Of a stretch of 64,000 nucleotides of DNA, positions 10,560 to 24,600 are shown one piece after another. The position numbers were made by a program, and so were the translations under genes. The stretch lies in the NCBI GenBank assembly GCA_012934845.2, contig WNNJ02001818.1, positions 54,477 to 118,476 of the forward strand. Reading direction: 5' to 3'. This DNA is from Pomphorhynchus laevis. Its lineage: Eukaryota > Acanthocephala > Palaeacanthocephala > Echinorhynchida > Pomphorhynchidae. The notes beneath the pieces are model-generated. The model saw only the letters and a program-made list of their open reading frames with translations, searched no databases and was not told the origin of the DNA. Positions within the stretch are counted from its first letter, which is position 1; each line of letters starts with the position of its first letter.

Positions 10560-12100
10560 AAATTTATAAATTTTTCAATAACAATGTATCAAACCTATAT
10601 TTAAAAAATTAAGAATAATTAATTATAAATTAAAAAATATATTTAATTATAAATTAAATAATTAAAAATTAATTAAAAATTAATTTATAAATTTATTATA
10701 TATTGAGTAATTAAAAATCACAATAATAACGATTAAACGTTAATGATTGAAATCTCCTGGCAATGCCAATATTTCTGGACCAATATACAACGTTTTGGTC
10801 CTGCTTATTTTCAATCCGTCGAACTGATGGAGTCACGTCGCTACCTGGAAATCAAACGATGTCCAACCTGAATAGCGCTTGATTCTGATATTCTGATCAT
10901 ACAGACTTTATCATTTTTCAGGTAGCGAATCGTTTCTTAAAAAATATCATTTTCTCGTGGATTATTTATTATTCATGTGATTATTTATTATTCATTTATA
11001 GTTGTTTAAAAGTTATTAAATCAATAGCACTGATTTTGACTAAAATATATATTTTTAATGTCTTTTATTAATTTGTTGAAAGGATTCTCATTCATTCGTT
11101 TCTATTCGCTACTTTACGTATTCTGCACATAAATGTATTTCTGAATTACCAGTTTAGGTTTATTAAAAAGTATTTAATTAATCTTCAATTTGACGAAATC
11201 TGTTGTAGAATTTTTTATTATGTAGTAATGTAAAAGTTGATGTATTAAAAATTACCTTTCTGTGTAAAAACCTTGATGTATTGAAAATTACCTGTGTTAA
11301 AACCTTGATGTATTGAAAATTACCTGTGTTAAAACCTTGATGTATTGAAAATTACCACATTAATCTTTCAACAAAATTATGACTGATTCGCTGTATCGTG
11401 TTTCTGGAATATGCCTTCCGAAAATCGGTACTTCCAACTTAAACGTGTTTTTGGGTTAATATAATCAATGAATCGGTAATTCTACATACATCAGCACAAA
11501 ACTATAATATTTTTATTATACATTATAAGCAACATAACTGAGATCTACAAATATATTATCCCAACTCCACATTTTCATCTACAACACCTAAGATCCATGA
11601 ACGCTATGCTAATTTTGGTTTAGTCGACTTGAACGATGGTTGGCTTCGTCGACTTGAACACCATCAATTTTGTTAGTACGTTGAATACAAATTACAGTAA
11701 TCGAGGCACGTTTCGATTACTTTAAATTAATTATTTACTGGTCATTAAATAATTTCGTTATTTCTAACAAATATGTTCAAATATGCTTTTAACTGTATTC
11801 CGGCTGATTATTATAATTTTGTAAAATCTCTGTTAATTGAGAGTTATTTAAAATATCTGTTATAATTAAGTTAATTAATTAATGTCGTATACGTAAAATA
11901 TTTTGATCTTAACAATTTCCATGATATCTCCATACAAAGATAGTCTTAAATTTAAAATGGTCCGATATCCACAATAAATAAGCAAAATATAGACCTAAAA
12001 TTCAAACAAATTTACAGCACCATCCCTACTCATTGTACCCGCATTAATTTCATTTTATAGAATTAAATATTGGGTGTTAAATATTAGGCACATGATATTT
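10560..12100. other. AT-rich intergenic stretch downstream of the BAZ2-like gene
   Basis: No gene or long open frame. It holds a 32-bp minisatellite (listed separately) and long A/T runs. Confidence 0.45.
11237..11356. repeat. 32-bp minisatellite
   Basis: Nearly four units of CCTTGATGTATTGAAAATTA plus CCTGTGTTAAAA, with repeat starts at 11271, 11303 and 11335. The units abut without spacers. Confidence 0.85.
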
Positions 12101-12458
12101 TATATTTTTATTTTTTAATTAATTAATTTAGTTACTAACTACAATGTAATTCTTGTCAAAAAAAATGAGATAGATGTGGACAGTGTTTTTAAAACACAAA
12201 ATGACAAAATTTATATATGTACACAGTTATGAGAAAGAACAAGTGAACTATACAAAACGAGGATCGCGTACATTTTAACATAAATCGCTAAACAAAATCA
12301 ACCAAATTCTGATTTTACAACAGCGCAAAGCTAATGCGTTCCTTCTTGTTATTTTCTTATTTAGACATTTTGATATAATCTACACACAGAAAGTTGTTCA
12401 GTTTTGTACATCAGAGCTAAGGTCGCTTTAAATGGCATAGATCAGGGATTATGATCCA
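12101..12458 (-). other. candidate 3' untranslated region of the BAZ2-like gene
   Basis: The stretch after the stop codon is AT-rich and non-coding. A minus-strand AATAAA lies at 12107-12112, about 350 nt after the stop, and is a candidate polyadenylation signal. AT-rich sequence offers such hexamers by chance, so the end is a guess. Confidence 0.35.
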
Positions 12459-12600
12459 CTAGCTAAATATCTCAGTCAGCCTTTGCTCGAAGTAATTACG
12501 CATTTCCATACCGGCTTGACCGATCAAAGAATCATCTTCGTTGTAGAAATGACAATTTTCAAAAATAAGACGAACATCGGCTGCAAATTCATTCACTGAG
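12459..12600 (-). CDS. BAZ2: BAZ2-like exon 23, bromodomain end and stop
   Basis: The acceptor is AGATACAG. It encodes SVNEFAADVRLIFENC and HFYNEDDSLIGQAG, which carries the acetyl-lysine-binding asparagine (YN), followed by the terminal helix and a TAG stop. The match to the C-terminus of BAZ2B (FALDVRLVFDNCETFNEDDS) is strong, and the protein ends as in the family. Confidence 0.94.
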
Positions 12601-15600
12601 CTGTATCTAAAGTGGAATACGAATTTAAAAAGTAATGTCAAATCTAATGCAAATGAATGAATAAAAAAAGCAGATTTGAAGTTTAGAGGTGGGGAATATA
12701 CGTTATTACATGTACAATAATCCATCAAATTATAATCAAATATCACGAAGTGACAAAATAGTCGAAGAGCGAAATTAAATATTAATACAAAATATAAAAT
12801 TATATAATTTATATATAATGTATTACTATTATATATAATGGTGATAATTTATATATAATTTCTAACATTTTATATGCTACGAAAGAAAGGTATAAATTAT
12901 AAGTTATAAATCAAATGAATTTTAATTATTTTTGCATATACTTAATAAAATATATAAAGCTGTATATAAAAAATATACAATTCAAATAAAATGTAATATA
13001 CAATATAAAGCTTCTCATTAACCAGCTATCAACTAGTTCAGTAACGAAATATCTAAATTAAAAATCAGCTTGAAAACTATGAAATAATTACTATACATTA
13101 TATTAAGAAACAACATTCGGGCACGTACAATGCCGGGTTGTTTCTATTAGTTTTTTGCTAAAATTAGCTAGTATATCTGAATTTATAATAAATAGAAAAT
13201 GAACAGCAAAACCGGTAAAATTTTAGAAACGAAATCACAACATCAGAAAGCTTTAACTTACTGATTACATTTTGCCTTTTTCTTAATAACCTGTAGATCA
13301 ATAGGATACTTAATAACCTTGTAATATTCGGGATAAAGTTTCTCGTCAACCGGCTCTCGAAATGGCCACGATGATTGATGCTTAAATAGTTCAGTAACAA
13401 GATCTCTAAATACAAAAGCAACTTGAAAACTATGAAGTAAATATTTTGTATTATGGAGTAAATATTATGGTTAAGATACAAATAATGGAATAATATACAC
13501 AGATAATATAATATATATATTATAATAATATAATTTATGTTATAAGATGCAAATAATTTAATACAAAATAATAAAATAAAACCAATAACATAAAGTAAAC
13601 ATGTGATAACATTTTACTTAATTATACATGTTACATTTTTGTATAAAAATATGTTAAAATTGGTGCATTATATATTAAATATGATGATACCCATCCAGGT
13701 TGATTATTAGCGTCATGCTGTATCAAGAATAGGACCAGTGTACTTGTCAGGATAATTCCGTGTCACAACCAGAAGGTAGTCACAACCAGAAGGTATACAA
13801 CCAGAAGGTAGTCACAACCAGAATATATGTATGGTACATACATATATTTTGTCTCTAGTTGAATTCCTAAAGTCTAGTTGTAACGTTGTTCCCTTTGAAA
13901 TAATACTTTTTAATAGTCCAAGTAGGAAATCCACTAAATAACAAACTTCTACGGGTCTACCATATACTATCCATATTTTTCTTTTTTTCAGATAACTACT
14001 GGAACAGATTGCCTTCGCTCTCAATAAAAGTAAAAATGCAGCCGATGTACGTGGTTTGCATTTGTGATAGCAGTTAGCTATCGAACATTCGATTTCAATA
14101 AAATTATATTCACTCTCTCCTTTAATCTGTTAATATGTAATTACGCTATTAAATCAGATCAGATAACTGAGTCCACGTATTTTACATTATTTATAAATTA
14201 AAAATAATGAAATACTAAAATTCGGAATGTTACTTCATCAGTTTTTACTATATTTGTAGATCTATTACAACAAGGATATATAGCAGACCATATTTTTATT
14301 TTGTAAAATCTATTGAATATTCTCTTATCTACGTTATTTAATTTATCCAAGGTGTAATCTGAGTCTAATGTATTTTCATCAAAAGAATGAATGCGTCATC
14401 AACATACCTGAGGGATGTGTGAATTCAATCATCATGAATAGTAATCATATAGTTTTGATATATGTAATATTATATAATATTATATGATATATAAACATAT
14501 CCGTCATACCACAAAAATTATTCGATAACGTATTTTCCGAAATTAGTCTTTGGTTGAAATTGCGTGATGTAGCAAATATCGTTTATATGACAAACGGTAA
14601 AGATATAAGCAAACCAATGGTTTTAAAAGACGACAATAATTTGACAACAATGTTTATTAGACGACAATAAACCAACAGTTTTAATTGATAATTATTGATG
14701 TAGCATACAATCCAAAAATAATATTTGAAAATAAAGAATGTGTAACATAATGTTAGTACTAACCTACATTTCTGATGGAAATCTGTATTTCTATCGTCAG
14801 TAGATTGTGCTCTTGTACGCCGCTTTTTGCTTACATTAGCTACACTGTTATATGCATGATTGTTCAAGTTAGACATACAATGATCATCTGTTGTTCTCTG
14901 TGGAAGTAAGAATGGTTTCTTTATGTCTGGTGGCGAAAGTGACGGTGAGTTACATCTTTGATTTTGTAGATTTACAGATTTCTGATTTAAGGACGGTTCC
15001 TCTATCCTTGATCGTTTTGAAGATCGATTATTCTAAATATCGAAAACAAGAAATTACTACAAAGCCTATATCGAATAGTAACGTTCATCAAGATTTCACT
15101 CAAAATTAGGATATAAACAGAAATTATATATCTTTGTTTATATAATCTTAATATAATCTATATTATAGAATCTTTATATATAATCTCTGTATATAATAAT
15201 AAATGTTAAGATATTATAAAGATAATATTATTATCTTTATTTTATAATCTCTGTTTATATTATAATTTTTATATAATCTATATTATAATCTTTGTTTAAA
15301 CAGAGATTATATATCTCTCTTTATATATATATATATTTAAATATATCATACGAATGTAAAAGAAAGTGACACAAAAAGAAAGATAAATAAATTCTTTTTA
15401 AATTAAAACGTTTCGGTTACTAGCCTTCGTCAGTCAACCTGAAAAAGGGTAGTGGCCTAGTCAACCCGGTTGACTGACGAAGGCTAGTGGCAGAAACGTT
15501 TGAACTAAAAAATATAAATTTATATTTCTCTTTGTGTCAGTTTCTTGTACAGTCGTAAGATATATTTAAATATATATATGGATTCTCAGAATGAACCTGA

Positions 15601-18600
15601 CGCAGCGGCCTTTATATTTCCTTCACTAATATATATACATATATAATATATATAATCAACAATATTTACCGAACCGTAGTCCATGGTTCGAATATAAACT
15701 TTAGTCTCATATAAACTCTTATACAGTTCCAATATCACTATGTTTTAGGGATTTATATATAACTTATAAATGCCTCTTATATTACAACAACTTATATTAT
15801 TGCAATATAAGTATATTAAACAACTGATATATATAATGTTTTGAAATACTAGTGCCGTCTGCCTGTCCTCCTCTGCATCCATTAGTGGGAGGTACCTAAC
15901 ACTGATGAGTCAAAACAATGACGAAACACTACTAGCAATCGTTTTGTCGATTCTTTCGTGGCTGCCACATTGATAAAAAACAAGTTCCCACGGAATTATC
16001 TCACTTATATATAAAAAATACCACATTTTTCTATATATATAGGAAAGACCGCATTTTAAATAATCTTTCCTTCAATTATTTTTTATCTTTCTAAATAAAT
16101 TTTAGTTAAAATAATCGCAATTTTAGAACACTACAAATATTGGCATAACTTAAATAAATTAGATAAAATTTAATTTATTATTTTGGAATAAAATGAAATA
16201 AAATAAAATTATTATTTTTATTCCGGTAAATACAAATTTTCTTCCAATTTTACTGAGTAAATTTAAGAATGATTGCAAATTAAAAATGACAATCGGACTT
16301 TAATCGAATACAAAATAAGCTTTATGAGTATGGACATCGATTACACATTAAGCTAGAACGTCATATTTTCAAACTGCTTAACTAAAAAGGTGAAATGTAA
16401 AATAGCGTACGACAAATTGTAAAACATTCATTGGAAATTTATTACCATATAAATACCATATTATTAATATTATATTAATAATATTATTAATAATATTATT
16501 AATATTATTTAATATTAATATTTATTTAAGTATTAATATATCATCAGAATATATTATTCTGATAATGTATATTATCAGAATCACACATTAGTGTGATCTA
16601 ATACTTCAACAATCATGTAATTGTAAAAACAATAATGTATTGGCTGCCTAAAATATCATTTTAAGCTAATGAAATGCTATAAAAGAATAATTATATATAT
16701 TAAATATTAATTATATTATTAATATATTATCATATATTAAATATGCATCACTTTCGCCATTATTAGTAATCGAGCATGTATTGATGATCTGTATACTTTT
16801 TATAATCATATTCTTTTATACACTCTAGAGTGATTTATATATTTATAATTTACAAAAATAAATGAGGTTTCTCAATCTATTCATCATTTACAATTCAACA
16901 AATGTGGAACGTAAAAAATTGCATGATAAAGAAGAATTATCATTCCAATACGATCCCGCTGCAATGCCATTATAACTTATGCGTATCATTGCGGTTCACC
17001 GTCTAACGGTGAACTTCAAAAAGCAACATCATGTATATAATATCAACAAACTAACGTTTGTAACGCAATTTGTCAAGTTTATTACTACGTACTTACCGAA
17101 CTACACAGCAGACACAAGCATTTGGTTCGTGTTACTGTTGATCCAATATGGCATTCGGCGTGAAAATACTTATTGCAATTATCGCAACAGAGAAGAATTA
17201 AGTTTTCAGTAAAACCAATCATGCTGCTTAGTATATTTCCATTCCCGCAAATAAAACATATTGATTTTCGCTGAGATTTGGACATGCAACAAAGACAAAA
17301 CCAATCTCCGTCTGGTATTTCAGTAATGGGCGGAATAAAGCAATATGTGTGATGACCGCGATCACATCCATCGCACAGTAACAACCGATCTTCATTCTCG
17401 TCTTTATTGCAAATTTGGCAAATAACTCGCATTATGGATTTTTCCCAGGCTATATGCCTGTCCAATTCAATTAGGCAAAGTGCAAGCTGTGAGGCGTTAC
17501 ACGCATCCTGAACAGATCGGCGCCATTTATTCATTGACTCGGTTTCATCGTCGTCTAAAACACGTTCAATTGCTTACAAAAAAAGAAAACTTGAAATTTT
17601 TGTGCTATATCAAAATATATCGTTCAATAAAAGATGGTATACTTTAAGTTTTAAATGTATAAATCTCATTTTCAGCAAGATATATGACGTCAAAGTATAT
17701 TTTGAATATATGACTTTCAGCTAGGTTCCTTCGCGGTGTAGCCGGTCTTAGCCTTAGAGATAAGGTTAGGAATTCGGTCATGCGGGATGGACTCTGAGTA
17801 AAGTCGCTGTTTCTCCACACTGTAGAAAGTCAGTTGAGGTGACTCAAACACGTTCTGAGAATGTTTAGAAATCACCTTCCTCAGGTGATTTTCCAGGTCG
17901 GACTCTCTGGAAAGAGATCTCGAGGTAGACCTCGATACCGGTGGATTGATCAAATCTCGAAACTGGCCGAAGACCGCCTTGGGCTAGCTAAAAGAGAAGG
18001 TTGGTCTGTCGCTCAGGATCGCAATGCCTGGAGTAATTTGGTTTGTGCACTGCCAACACGAGCCGACACACGGACCAGTATTTGGCAGGAAAACTTTGGT
18101 GGAATATTATTTGTTTTTTCTTGTTAAAAAATTGTTGTTGTTGACATTATTATTGACATTTTATTTTAAAAATACATTTACAAACGCATGAAAATGCAAA
18201 CCACACATGAAAAATAAAAAACCCATGACATTACAAATAATTTAAAACTTTTTAATACAAACTCTACGTTCTGATAATTCACGAAAGAAATTATTTAGCC
18301 AAAAACACTAGTTTTTAATTCGATATTCTCTAGTTTTGATAAAAAATACCTTTAGCACAGAAGATGATAGCAGTATCGAAATTCAGACCACAAAAAATAT
18401 TATCTTGTTGCAATCTTTTTAGTTTTTGAGAAAAGACTGGCAAAGCGAATATCATGAGCAATTTTATTTTATTTAATTTTTTAATTTTTATGAAATTAAA
18501 AATTAAATTATGCATATAATTTAATATAATTAAATATATAATTATTAATTAAATATATAACTTTTAATTTAAATTAAAAATTTGTTTTTAAAAATACGTC

Positions 18601-21600
18601 TTTAAATAAAATTTACATTTATGAAATTCAATTTACTTTCATTTTTCTACAAATTTTGTTTCTATAAAAATATTCTATTTTCGAATATGAATTGTTTGCA
18701 TCAAAGAATATTAAATCTAATATAAAAATATTAGAGCTACTGAAAATAATTCTATAAGGAAACAATTACACTATAAAACAATTATATTGTAATTACATTA
18801 TAAATGGAAAACAAAAAAAATTATTATAGATTTGTTTTAATAAAACTTTTAATCATTGTTTATAGCATGCAGCTTTTTAATAGAGAATTATTAATTTATC
18901 ATTTTTATGCGAAAAATAAATTTAAAAAATTTAAAATTTAATTTGTAAATTGATAACCATTTTGTTAATGATAATACAAGTAGCCAAACAATATCCCGAA
19001 AGGATAAAAATAATAAATAAATAATAATTAATAAATCAATAATAAATTATTAATTTATCATTTTTATGCAAAAAATAAATTTAAAAAATTTAAAATTTAA
19101 TTTGTAAATTGATAACCATTTTGTTAATGATAATACAAGTAGCCAAACAATATCCCGAAAGGATAAAAATAATAAATAAATAATAATTAATAAATCAATA
19201 ATAAATTATTGATTTTTCAATTTTATGTAAAAAAAATAAATTTAAAAAATTTAAAATTTAATTTGTAAATTGATAACCATTTTGTTAATGATAATACAAG
19301 TAGCCAAACAATATCCCGAAAGGATAAAAATAATAAATAAATAATAATTAATAAATCAATAATAAATTATTGATTTTTCAATTTTATGTAAAAAAATAAA
19401 TTTAAAAAATTTAAAATTTAATTTGTAAATTGATAACCATTTTGTTAATGATAATACAAGTAGCCAAAAAGATCACGAAAAATGTCATTAAATTAAAATT
19501 TGTCATAAGTCACGCATTCGCTGTTAGCTAAATTTGATTTCTGATACTAATTTTAGATTTTGATATATGCAATTGAAAATGATAAGTAGGAATATGGCGA
19601 TTATCATTGCCGAATTGTGCAAAGATTTTAATCACCCTACTTTAATAATTTAAATTTAAAATCTAAATTTTAACTTAAACATGTAAAAACCAATTAATCA
19701 TAGGTGCTTACCTGTGCCTACGCAACTCAGTTTAGAAGTATCTACCTGACTAGCAAACGGGGCTTTCAAATATCGGCGTTCTATGATTCGTTCAAGACCA
19801 GCGAGACGGTTCCTAGCCATTTCCATGCCATCAACAAAGCTTGTGCTTTTCGGAAGAGAATGTCTTGAATCAACACCAGTTCCTCTAGCTTGAAGACTAG
19901 CCATCATAACCTTATCTTCTAGAGTATATAAATTCTCGAGTAAGGCAGCAACAGCGAAATGATCCTGATTCTTTGAAGACGCCGCAGAATTATCGATGAA
20001 GCTGCTGGCTGTTTGCTTACCAGGTAGAATTGAGTATTCGGACTTTGTGTCGACATGTGTAGAACTTGTATCATCCAACTTGTTTATACCTGCTTGATTT
20101 AGCATCATTTCTTTACGATAAAACGCAAACTCGATTTGTTCGATGTTTTTGGTAATACTTCTATAGAGATTCTTTTCTCTAATGCCTCTCTTGTTAAGGG
20201 ACATTAGTAATGCTCGAATTGTTTCTATATCATTAATATACCACCATCCATTTTGCATTTCTAAAGCATTAATCAAGACATTTATAAGAAATAAATTACT
20301 ATTTCTCTTTCACACACAATTTATAAATACATTGCATACACTTTAATAGTAATCGAATTATTACATAATGTAACGATTATTATTATCATTATCTATTATT
20401 AATTATATTATTAAATCCTGAAAAATAACACTTGAAATAAAAGTGATTACTTTCATTTGAAAGTAATCTAAAAAAACACCAGATCATTATTACGCCATCA
20501 ATCTGAAATGACAATTCAAGATCTTGATTAATAAAGGACCAGAAAAATAACGTGAAATATAAAATACAAGATTGAGGTGGCTAGAAATCTTCACCGAAGT
20601 AATGTACAACTTTCACCCGATTCCAAAATAAAAACACGCCGTCTCCCTGCTAAACGACAATGGCGTTATAATTATTAGTAAAATTGAGTAAGAAAACATG
20701 GTTGGAGATAAATTAAAGAATAGTCACCACATAATACATATTAAGCGCCTTTAGCATCTTTCATATACGTAATCCGAGACAACAAAGAAGTGCGTAAAAA
20801 AGGATTTATTTTAACGTGGCAAATGCGTGCCAGCGCACGCTTACATGACCACAACAAAACAAGACTGTGAATCAGGTGTCGAGAAGGTGTGAACGGAGGA
20901 GGTGTTTGAATGTGATAAAGGAGGGGGCGCGGCGGACGTCGAGAGGGAGTTGATTCCAGGCGAGTGAGGCAGGCGACGAGGAAGGATCGGAGACCGTAGT
21001 TGTTGGAGTAATTAGGAACGTGGAGTAAGAGGGTATGACAGGAACGATGCGATAGCGAGGTGGGGCGAGTATCGTCTAAGAAAAAAAGGTTGATGAACGA
21101 TGAGGAGCCGACAGCGATGAGACGAAAGGTAACGAGAAGAAGGCGGAGTTTGATGCGGATGTGGATGGTGGGCCAGGAGAGTTGGGCAAAATATGTGGAT
21201 GTGTGGTCGAAGCGACGGAGACGAAAGAGCACTCGAACGGCGGTGTTGATTATTCGTTGTAGGGGTAGGATGATGGATTTTGGAGAATTGGCGAAAAGGC
21301 TAAGGCAGTAATCGATTTTAGGGAAAAGAAGCGATGAAAGAAGAGACATACAAGAACGGAAGTCGATAAGGGGGCGGATACGGCGGATGTCACGGAGAAT
21401 TAAGTTAGATGAGTGGACCTTGTCACGGACGAAGGGTTTAAGGGAAAGGTGATTATCGAAATGGAAGCCTAAGAAAGTGAGATTGTGGACTATGGGGATG
21501 ATCGATGAGGCAAAATATACAGTGGGAGGAGATATGTTTGGTTTACGGGGGAGGATCCACATTATTTTGGACTTTTCGGGGTTTAGAACGAGATGGAGAT

Positions 21601-24600
21601 TGGAGAGACGTTTGTAGATAGAAGAAAGACAGTTGGAGGCAGAAATGCCGATATCGTGTATGCGATGTGCGGGTGCATGATCATAGATTAGAATGTCATC
21701 GGCGTATTGCATGACCTTAAAGGAGTAAGGTTTGATAAACGGAGATAGATTGCCAAGCAGAAGAGAGAAAAGCAGGGGACCTAGGACTGAACCTTGTGGG
21801 ACCCCGCAAAAAATAGGGATGGGAGGGGAGGATGATGAATTAGAACAGACGCGAAAGGAACGGTCGGATAGATATGAGGCGAACCATGCTACGGAGGAGG
21901 AAGAAAAGCCGTAATCATAACGAAGGCGAGAAAGGAGGACGGAGTGGTCGACAATGTCGAATGCGGAGGAGAGGTCGAGGGAGATGAGAACACTATATAG
22001 AGCCTTGTCTCGAGAAATGAGTAGGTCGTTGTACACTTTTATGCATGCGGTTTCTGTATGCATAGAAAAGCGGAAAGCGGATTTTGTCGACTAAATGCGA
22101 TGTAGAGAATGACTCGATTACTTGGTGAAGAACAAAAATTAATCCTTTAAGCAAAATCTACTCCACGGATATTATTGAGAATCATAATAACATTAACAGC
22201 AAATTACATTAACCAAACAAATTGATCATTTTCACGTAATCCTTAAGCAATATACTAACACGTCAACACGTATGCCTTACAATTTTGTTCAGTCAGCCAT
22301 TGTAATAATCAGCTGATGTCAGCCATTGTAGTTAACTTCAGCCACTATGCTTTTTACAATTCCAGAATTAGAAATGAAGTGAAATTGATGAAAAGTAACA
22401 AAGTTTCTGTTCCAGATAAATTTTGTGCCGAGCATATCATCACTCTTTCTATAAACTTCATAGAAGAATTGGAATCTTAGATCCTTTTATAAACATCTTG
22501 TTTAGAGTACTACAATCTAAAACTCTACGTATTTGATGGATTTGTTTTCAAAGTCATTTGTGACTGATAAAGGTGTTGTTCAAAGGGATCCTCACGGTCC
22601 CGTCATATGTACCTTCTTTCTGATTGGCTTAGCAGAAACTCAAAGTTGCACTCCGTTAAATATCAGATGTGTTGTTTGTGCTGATGATCTCGTTATATTG
22701 TTCTCAGAAGAAATTTATACTGAGAATTCCTCAACATCCCTAGACATGTGCTGGATTGGAAACGAAATATTGTTAAATATTGTTATAGTAATTATAATTA
22801 CTATTATATTATTATATTATTATATTATGTTATTACTACAATTTTTATTTTTTATTAAACCAAATTGACGAATGTTTGGATAGATCCCAGTTAAATTATA
22901 ATCTTAAATTATATTCTATTTATCGAATTTGTTTAAAAACAGTTTACTAATGTCAATAATGTATTAATTGTTACGTCAGTATTGAATCAAATAATTATAA
23001 TTATTTATAATATTAAATCAAATCAGCTAACTGAGTCTACGTATTTAATATAATTATAAAATAAACAAAACATAATAATGCTAAATCAAAATTTAATAAT
23101 TAAATAATAAAATAAATAATTGTTTTTAGATTTTCTATAATTTAAATCAAGTTAAAATAAAAAAATTGAAATTTAAAATAAACGTCATTTTTATGAATTG
23201 ACTAATAAATAACAGACGTTGTATCAGAATAAGAATTAGAGGTCATCAGGAGGAACTGCTATGCTATCAGGTTTCGGCCCCTAACTCCTCTACCCAACAT
23301 AGCAGCTGGGCCAAATACATGCTAATGATGTATTTCCTCTGATAAAACTATATAGTTTCTTATTCTAACACAAAGTATCTTATTTATTATCCATCCATAA
23401 AAATAACTATACTAGATAACTATACTAGATAGTTATTTTAGAGGAAATACATCATTAGCATGTATTTGGTCCCCGCTGCTATGTTGGGTAGAGGAGTTAG
23501 GGGCCGAAACCTGATAACATAGCAGTTCCTTCTGATTACCTCTAATCCTTATTCTGATACATTGTCTGTTATTTATTATTCAATTCTTGATACACTTTGT
23601 AATATAATCAATCAAATCAGCTAACTGAGTCTACGTATTTAATATAATTATAAAATAAACAAAACATAATAATGCTAAATCAAAAAGTAATAATTAAATA
23701 ATAAAATTAACAATTATTTTTAGATTTTCTATAATTTAAATCAAGTTAAAATAAACAATTGAAATTTAAAATAAACGTCATTTTTATGAATTAACTAATA
23801 AATAACAGATTTATTAACATATGACTAGTAAGATTTTATAACTTATATTAAAATTAGTTAAAATTGATAAATTTTAACTAATTTTAAAATTGTCTAAAAT
23901 TCATATTTAAAATAAAAGTCAATTCTTAATATAATTTATACCAAAGGGTTTTCCTTTAAACGATAATAATATTTTTTTAAGATTTTATCAAGTTAAAATT
24001 TAAACTTGAAATAAAAAAAGTCAAATTTTATGTTGTATCAGAAATACCTATTTTATTAGTAGGTCATTAGAAGGAACAATTAAAATGCTGCATTTTAATT
24101 AATTACTTAATTTATCTTATATTTCGAAAGTATGTATAAATCTTATATTCTGTATATATGTGTTCTATTCATATACTTATGTTCTATGCTGACAGAGGTT
24201 ATATTACCGGAAAAACAAAGTCCACAGGTCATCGATAATAACTTGTCAGTAGAACAAATCAGATCAGATAACTGATTTTACGTATTTTATACGATAAATA
24301 AAGATAAACAATAAATAATTATATAAAATTTTATACAATTTAGACTAATTATATATAATGAGTCTACATAACAAAAATAAAATAATTAAATAACAAAAAT
24401 AATTAAATAATAAAATAATAAAAAATAATAAAGAATTAAGAATTAAAAATTAATATAATTATTAACGTAAAAATTTAAAATCGAAATTTAAAATAAAAGT
24501 CAAGTTTTATGAATTGACTAATAAATAATATATGATGTATAATAATCAGGATTATAGGTCATCAGGAGGAACTGCTGTGATATCAGAAAATCTAGATTAA

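Noticed and set aside
11237..11356. CRISPR-like array
   Set aside because: The 32-bp units abut without unique spacers, and the genome is eukaryotic. It is a minisatellite.
13164..13481. 105-codon minus-strand open frame as a gene
   Set aside because: It is the wrong frame. The shorter frame inside it, between AG at 13406 and GT at 13261, encodes the bromodomain WPF...VIKYPID segment.
14891..15109. 72-codon plus-strand open frame
   Set aside because: It overlaps BAZ2-like exon 21 on the opposite strand, where phase on both sides supports the minus-strand reading.
21060..21311. Arginine-rich plus-strand open frame (also 36308-36559 and 60687-60902)
   Set aside because: These are antisense shadows of the LINE reverse transcriptase reading frames.
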